Assembly (NCBI RefSeq): GCF_024460775.1
Contig: NZ_JANFYZ010000004.1
Span: forward strand, 1-64,000
From: Desulfovibrio desulfuricans
GTDB lineage: Bacteria; Desulfobacterota; Desulfovibrionia; Desulfovibrionales; Desulfovibrionaceae
Direction: 5' to 3'
DNA: 64,000 nucleotides
In this document: positions 59,756-64,000 of the stretch, one piece after another
Layout: each line of letters begins with the position of its first letter
Position numbering within the stretch: the stretch's first letter is position 1
Notes under the pieces: model-generated
Told to the model about the DNA's origin: nothing
Seen by the model: the letters and a program-made list of their open reading frames with translations, nothing else
The model's database searches: none
Made by a program: the position numbers and the translations under genes

Positions 59756-60862
59756 ATGGATAATCGCCTTTTCAGCTATATCAACTGGGGCCTTCTGGCC
59801 TGTATGCTGCTGCTCTATCTTGTGGGCGTGGGCAACCTGTATTCCGCCAGCGGTACGCGCGTGGAATCTGGCCTGGCATTCAATTCCTTTTATCAGCGCC
59901 AGCTGATCTGGGGCCTGTGCGGCGTGGTATGCATGCTGCTGGCAATGGTTTTTGACTACCGCCAGTTGCGCAACCTTGCCTGGCCTTTCTTTCTCATAAC
60001 CGTCTTTCTTCTGCTGCTGGTGCCCATTGCGGGCAAAACAGTCTACGGTGCCAAGCGCTGGATTTCGCTGGGTTTCATGAGCTTGCAGCCTTCAGAAATG
60101 GCCAAGCTTTCCGTGCTGGTTCTGGTGGCGCGCCTGCTGGCGCGCGACAGCCGCCCCCTGGGCTGGAAAAATTTTTGCAGCGTGCTTTGCGTGGGCCTTA
60201 TTCCTTGCGGGCTTATCATCGTTCAGCCCGATCTGGGCACTACCCTGCTCATATTGCTGATCATGGGCGGCATGATCCTGTTCCACGGGCTTAAGGGCTA
60301 CGTGCTCAAAACATGCCTGCTGGTAGCGCCAGCCGCTGTGGCCTTCATGTGGTTTGTGGGTATGCACGATTACCAGCGCCAGCGCATCCTGACGTTTCTG
60401 GACCCCGGCAACGACCCGCGCGGCACAGGGTATCACATCATCCAGTCGCGCATTGCCATTGGATCGGGCGAATTGTGGGGCAAGGGTTTTCGCGAAGGCA
60501 CGCAGAGCCAGTTGCGCTTTCTGCCCGAACGCCACTCCGACTTTGCCGTGGCTGTTTTTGGCGAGGAATGGGGTTTTGTGGGCTGCGTGGCTCTGGTCAC
60601 GCTGTTCTGCCTGTTTTTGCTTTCCATCTTCTCAACCGCAGTTCAGGCCAAGGATCGCTTTGGCAGTACCCTGGTGGTTGGGGTGTTTTTTTACTTTTTC
60701 TGGCAGATTTTTATCAACATGGGCATGGTCATAGGCCTCATGCCGGTGGTGGGCATTCCCTTGCCCTTCATCAGCTACGGCGGCAGCGCCACGGTGGTCA
60801 ACTTCACACTGCTTGGCATTGTACTCAACGTGTCCATGCGACGTTTCATGTTTAAAAGCTAA
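59756..60862 (+). CDS. rodA: SEDS peptidoglycan glycosyltransferase RodA
   Basis: 368 residues, ten membrane helices. SEDS hallmarks: LYSASGT-like LYSASGTRVESG, WISLGFMSLQPSEMAKL, PDLGTTLLI, QSRIAIGSGELWGKGF and the C-terminal PLPFISYGGSATVVN. Polymerises lipid II with PBP2. The start could also be the ATG at 59696 (20 codons longer); neither has a strong ribosome site. The 183-base gap after mrdA shows nothing else. Confidence 0.95.
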   Translation: MDNRLFSYINWGLLACMLLLYLVGVGNLYSASGTRVESGLAFNSFYQRQLIWGLCGVVCMLLAMVFDYRQLRNLAWPFFLITVFLLLLVPIAGKTVYGAKRWISLGFMSLQPSEMAKLSVLVLVARLLARDSRPLGWKNFCSVLCVGLIPCGLIIVQPDLGTTLLILLIMGGMILFHGLKGYVLKTCLLVAPAAVAFMWFVGMHDYQRQRILTFLDPGNDPRGTGYHIIQSRIAIGSGELWGKGFREGTQSQLRFLPERHSDFAVAVFGEEWGFVGCVALVTLFCLFLLSIFSTAVQAKDRFGSTLVVGVFFYFFWQIFINMGMVIGLMPVVGIPLPFISYGGSATVVNFTLLGIVLNVSMRRFMFKS

Positions 60863-60885
60863 CTGTAAAGCCAAAGGGGATAAAC

Positions 60886-61227
60886 GTGGCAAAGGACGAA
60901 ATAGCGTACCTCGGCTCCGATACCGTCTATGAAGGCAAGCTCAACTTCAAGGGCACTGTGCGCATTGAAGGCCGCTATACTGGCGAAATTGTCAGTGACG
61001 GTACGCTCAACGTGGGCAAGGATGCTCAGGTGCAGGGCACCCTTGATGTGGGTGAACTGCTGCTTTCCGGCCACTTCACCGGCGATGTGACGGCCAAACG
61101 CCGCATCGTGGTTTACAGCTCCGGGGTGCTCGAAGGTCAGGTTGTCACGCCCAATCTGCTTACGGAAGAAGGCGGCATCATTGAAGGCCAGATCAGCATG
61201 AAGGCCCCGGTCAAGCCCAAGGCTTAA
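60886..61227 (+). CDS. Bactofilin
   Basis: 113 residues starting at GTG after aagggga. A single right-handed beta-helix domain made of short repeats with hydrophobic spacing (GKLNFKGTVRIEGRYTGEI, DAQVQGTLDVGELLLSGHF), flanked by short tails. Bactofilins polymerise without nucleotide and help shape cells or place peptidoglycan enzymes. Directly after rodA and in the same operon, so a role in elongation or curvature is likely. The 3' end carries a 14-base near-duplication (cccaaggcttaagg/cccaaggcttaggg) overlapping the stop. Confidence 0.93.
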   Translation: MAKDEIAYLGSDTVYEGKLNFKGTVRIEGRYTGEIVSDGTLNVGKDAQVQGTLDVGELLLSGHFTGDVTAKRRIVVYSSGVLEGQVVTPNLLTEEGGIIEGQISMKAPVKPKA

Positions 61228-61582
61228 GGGCCCAAGGCTTAGGGGGCAAAGCAAGAACGCCTGAGGGTGCGCCAAGCCGCGTTTTCTCAACGTTCGGCTT
61301 CCCTGCGCGGACAGATCGATAAGAGCCTGCGGCAATTTTGCTGCGCTGCCCAGAAAGGATCCTGCCAATGCAAGTATCCCGGCCAGCAGCCTCCTGAAAT
61401 AGCGCTGCATTGGTGCACTCTTGCCTGTTTATGGCATATTCGCCGGGCCATGCCACACCACATTTGCCTGATGCAGAAAAATAGCGCATAGTTGGAACTG
61501 GAAAACGTGTTACAAACCAGATCAACAATTCATGCGCGGCAGGCTTTAATACCTGTCGAAACGCTTTCCTCAGGAGGCACCT
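61228..61582. other. Intergenic gap, 355 bases
   Basis: No credible gene on the plus strand. A minus-strand frame (ATG near 61410) reads a signal-like LLAGILALAGSFLGSAA but continues as antisense of the bactofilin gene without support. No strong terminator was found after bactofilin. Confidence 0.4.
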
Positions 61583-62137
61583 ATGGCACACGATTATTTC
61601 CGTGCGCTCAGGGATGTGGCGCTGGTTATCAACTCCAGCCTTGAGCCCCGCGAAGTTCTGCACAAAATCACCGAGCAAACCGCCGTTACCATGGGCTGCA
61701 AAGCAAGCACCATCCGTCTGCTGGACAGCACCGGACGCTTCTTGCTGCCCAGCGCCGCCCACGGCCTTTCCTCCACCTACATGCGTAAAGGCCCGGTGGA
61801 AGTGAAACGCAGCGGCCTTGACGGCGAAGTGCTTTCCGGCAAGACCATTCACCTTAAGGACGCCACCGCCGACGGGCGTTTTCAGTACCCGGAATCGGCC
61901 AAGGCCGAAGGCCTTGTTTCCGTGCTGTCCTCCCCCCTCATGGCTGACGGCAAAGCCATTGGCCTCATCCGCGTGTACTCCGACGTGGAGCGCGAATTCA
62001 GCGCCGACGAGGAAACCTTCATGGAAGCCGTGGCTGCCATTTCGGCGCTGGCCATTGAAAACTCCCGCCTGCATGAAGCCCTGCGCAACAATTACGAGCT
62101 GATGGCCAAACACGCCTACTCTCTCTACGAAGACTAG
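61583..62137 (+). CDS. GAF-domain protein
   Basis: 184 residues, essentially one GAF domain (about 8-160): DVALVINSSLEPREVLHKIT, CKASTIRLLDSTGR, GLDGEVLSGKTIHL, SVLSSPLMADGKAIGLIRVY. Binds a small ligand or provides redox sensing; no output domain is attached, so it must work with a partner. aggaggcacct stands before the ATG. It lies upstream of gapdh with a 203-base gap; a regulatory link to glycolysis is not shown. Confidence 0.85.
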   Translation: MAHDYFRALRDVALVINSSLEPREVLHKITEQTAVTMGCKASTIRLLDSTGRFLLPSAAHGLSSTYMRKGPVEVKRSGLDGEVLSGKTIHLKDATADGRFQYPESAKAEGLVSVLSSPLMADGKAIGLIRVYSDVEREFSADEETFMEAVAAISALAIENSRLHEALRNNYELMAKHAYSLYED

Positions 62138-62340
62138 GCCGCGCACAGGCGATTTTGTCCCGGCTGCCTGGCAGGTTTTCAACAGCCCGTGCAGCAAAGG
62201 CATTGCCTAAAAGTGGCAGGGCTTTCGTCCGGGGCCAGAACAGTCGGGCGCAGTGCATGCGCTTTGCAAATTTGAGCCGTTGAATTCCGGCGGCAGCGCA
62301 CGACAACGATTTTTCCCTCTACGCTATGAGGAACTTGCAT

Positions 62341-63357
62341 ATGAGCAGAATCAAAGTAGGCATCAACGGCTTTGGCCGTATTGGGCGGCAGGTTTTCCGC
62401 GCCCTGCACCAGAGCTACCGCGACAAAGTGGAAGTGGTTGCCATCAACGACCTGTTTGACGCGGAATCCAATTTCCACCTGCTGGAATACGATTCCGTCT
62501 ATGGACGTGCCAACCTTGACGCCAAGGTCAACGGTCAGGACGCCACAGTAGGCGACTGGAACATCCACTGCTTTGCAGAGCGCGACCCCAAGCAGCTTAC
62601 CTGGGGCGCGCATGATGTTGACATCGTGGTGGAAAGCACGGGCATCTTCCGCTCTGCCACCCAGGCGGCCGTGCATATTGAAAACGGCGCAAAAAAGGTC
62701 ATCATCACCGCCCCCGCCAAGGACGAAGACATCACCATCGTCATGGGCGTGAACCACGAGCAGTACGACCCGGCCAAGCACCACGTCGTGTCCAACGCCT
62801 CGTGCACCACCAACTGCCTTGCCCCGGTGGCTCTTGTGTTGCAGCGCAAATTCGGCATCCAGATGGGCAACATGACCACCATCCATGCCTATACCAACGA
62901 CCAGCGAATTCTCGACATGGCCCACAAGGACCCGCGTCGCGCCCGCGCCGCCGCCTGCAACATCATCCCCACCTCCACCGGCGCGGCTCAGGCAGTAGCC
63001 AAGGTTATTCCCGAACTCAAGGGCAAGTTCACGGGCTATTCGCTGCGTGTGCCCACGCCCACGGTTTCGGTTGTGGACTTTTCGGGCATTCTGGAAAAAT
63101 CCACCGACACCGAAAGCCTGCTCGGCGAACTCAAGGAAGCTTCGGAAACCTACCTCAAGGGCATTCTGGCTTACAACGAAAAACCCCTGGTCTCCATGGA
63201 CTTCAAGGGCGACCCGCATTCTTCCATTCTTGAAGCCCCCTACACCACCGTGCAGGAAGGCCGCCTTGTCAAGATTGTGGCCTGGTACGACAACGAATGG
63301 GGCTATTCCAACCGCGTGTGCGACCTCGCCTGCCTCATGGGGGCCAAGGGCTTCTAG
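62341..63357 (+). CDS. gap: Glyceraldehyde-3-phosphate dehydrogenase, type I
   Basis: 338 residues from the ATG at 62341. Rossmann NAD site [17 protein letters not shown], catalytic Cys in [12 protein letters not shown], base His in TIHAYTNDQ, and the C-terminal [11 protein letters not shown]. Glycolysis or gluconeogenesis in the cytosol. Asp at the expected position suggests NAD rather than NADP. The ribosome site gagga lies slightly far (about 9 bases). It ends before a strong terminator. Confidence 0.97.
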   Translation: MSRIKVGINGFGRIGRQVFRALHQSYRDKVEVVAINDLFDAESNFHLLEYDSVYGRANLDAKVNGQDATVGDWNIHCFAERDPKQLTWGAHDVDIVVESTGIFRSATQAAVHIENGAKKVIITAPAKDEDITIVMGVNHEQYDPAKHHVVSNASCTTNCLAPVALVLQRKFGIQMGNMTTIHAYTNDQRILDMAHKDPRRARAAACNIIPTSTGAAQAVAKVIPELKGKFTGYSLRVPTPTVSVVDFSGILEKSTDTESLLGELKEASETYLKGILAYNEKPLVSMDFKGDPHSSILEAPYTTVQEGRLVKIVAWYDNEWGYSNRVCDLACLMGAKGF

Positions 63358-63380
63358 CACAGCACCGTATAACGGCACAG

Positions 63381-63427
63381 AACGGCCCCCGGTCAGCCGC
63401 TTCGCAAGGAGCGGGCCGGGGGCCGTT
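63381..63427 (+). terminator. Terminator of gap
   Basis: 12-bp stem aacggcccccgg/ccgggggccgtt with a 23-base structured loop, then gtt. Confidence 0.75.
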
Positions 63428-63450
63428 GTTCGTGCAGGGAGGAGCGCGCC

Positions 63451-64000
63451 GTGGGCAGTACAGCACAAAAAGAACCCTCTGTTCTTGATCTTCCTGTGGG
63501 CATAGACGCCGCTGGAGAACGCGAAGAATTTGACAGCATGGGGCAGGTCATGGTGCCTGCCAACCGTTACTGGGGTGCGCAGACGCAGCGCTCGCTCGAA
63601 CATTTTTCCATTGGCGACGACAAGATGCCGCTGGAAATCTGCCGCGCCCTCTGCCTGATCAAAAAGGCCAGCGCACAGGTCAACGCCCGCATGGGGCGGC
63701 TGCCCGGCTGGAAGGCACAGGCCATTGACCGCGCTGCGCAGGAAGGCATGGACGGCCTGCTGGACGAACATTTTCCCCTCTATGTGTGGCAGACTGGTTC
63801 CGGCACCCAGACCAACATGAATGTGAACGAGGTGCTGTCCAACCGCGCCATCCAGTTGCTCGGCGGCGTCATGGGCAGTCAGAAACCCGTTGGCCCCAAT
63901 GATGATGTGAACATGAGCCAGTCGTCCAACGACGCCTTTCCTACGGCCATGCATCTGGCTGCTGTGCAGAGCTGCGATGCGCGTCTGCTGCCGGAGGTGG
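63451..64000 (+). CDS. fumC: Class II fumarate hydratase, 3' end outside window
   Basis: About 183 codons visible. Start GTG after gggaggag. After a 27-residue N-terminal extension, the class II fumarase opening [20 protein letters not shown] follows, then [18 protein letters not shown] and [11 protein letters not shown], all substrate-site segments. It hydrates fumarate to malate. Class II enzymes lack the iron-sulfur cluster. The catalytic Ser loop (GSSxMPxKxN) lies beyond the window. The extension could also mean that a later ATG (63538) is used. Confidence 0.93.
   Translation, partial: MGSTAQKEPSVLDLPVGIDAAGEREEFDSMGQVMVPANRYWGAQTQRSLEHFSIGDDKMPLEICRALCLIKKASAQVNARMGRLPGWKAQAIDRAAQEGMDGLLDEHFPLYVWQTGSGTQTNMNVNEVLSNRAIQLLGGVMGSQKPVGPNDDVNMSQSSNDAFPTAMHLAAVQSCDARLLPEV

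Noticed and set aside
61250..61410. Minus-strand signal-peptide-like frame after bactofilin
   Set aside because: It continues as antisense of bactofilin, has no ribosome site and no homology I can recognise.
62179..63954. 591-codon minus-strand frame over gap and fumC
   Set aside because: Antisense shadow of two certain genes; composition (His/Gly/Val-rich) is typical of such frames.

Overview
The window looks like chromosome of a Desulfovibrio-type sulfate-reducing bacterium. The main reasons are a TunR-type tungstate/molybdate regulator built on a recombinase fold, an Fe-only nitrogenase operon with embedded NifI1/NifI2 sensors, several sigma-54 activators, c-di-GMP enzymes including a GGDEF-hemerythrin fusion, and a Tat-dependent fumarate-reductase-like complex. 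This assignment is inferred from gene content; no rRNA is present.

Layout. 1-3900: end of an acquired element (partial unknown gene, DUF3150 protein, CobT-like VWA protein with an HExxH motif, two very small ORFs, a Lar-like zinc-ribbon protein). 4028-5950: tRNA-Lys(TTT) and glnS. 6136-11660: a patchwork island beginning at tRNA-Ser(GCT). The tRNA 3' end and its terminator hairpin recur at about 7375 and 11590. Cargo includes two unrelated proteins with an RX4H HEPN-like motif, the C-terminal remnant of a tyrosine integrase, and an LtaS-like phosphoglycerol transferase with diacylglycerol kinase. 11823-23245: c-di-GMP and chemotaxis proteins (PAS-GGDEF-hemerythrin, HD-GYP, Cache-PAS MCP), a WbsX-type glycosyltransferase, a frameshifted pseudogene, a VOC protein and a DUF6056/GtrB glycan-modification pair.

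23300-33321: a complete structural gene set for the iron-only nitrogenase. On the minus strand the order is anfH-nifI1-nifI2-anfD-anfG-anfK, followed by a gamma-glutamylcyclotransferase-like gene, an FMN-binding-fold gene and a NifA/AnfA-type activator. anfO lies on the other side, divergent from anfH. Upstream of anfH there is a -24/-12 promoter and, about 80-120 bp behind it, one GTAC-N6-GTAC site and one near match. The intergenic gaps of this cluster carry long inverted repeats; one type recurs elsewhere in the window.

33334-46841: a two-component sigma-54 system next to a small membrane protein and a TauE/SafE exporter that has its own -24/-12 promoter; a GGDEF protein; and a PrpR-type activator divergent from a periplasmic MfrABE/SdhABE-like complex and an orphan binding protein. 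46927-50550: modABC facing tunR. 50643-53670: GntR regulator, DAACS transporter and threonine aldolase. 53967-61227: a radical SAM protein, then the cell-shape cluster mreB-mreC-mreD-mrdA-rodA-bactofilin. 61583-64000: a GAF protein, gapdh and the start of fumC.

The strongest signals for follow-up are the covarying dispersed hairpin element, the serial tRNA-Ser attachment-site duplications with HEPN-like cargo, and the anfH control region.
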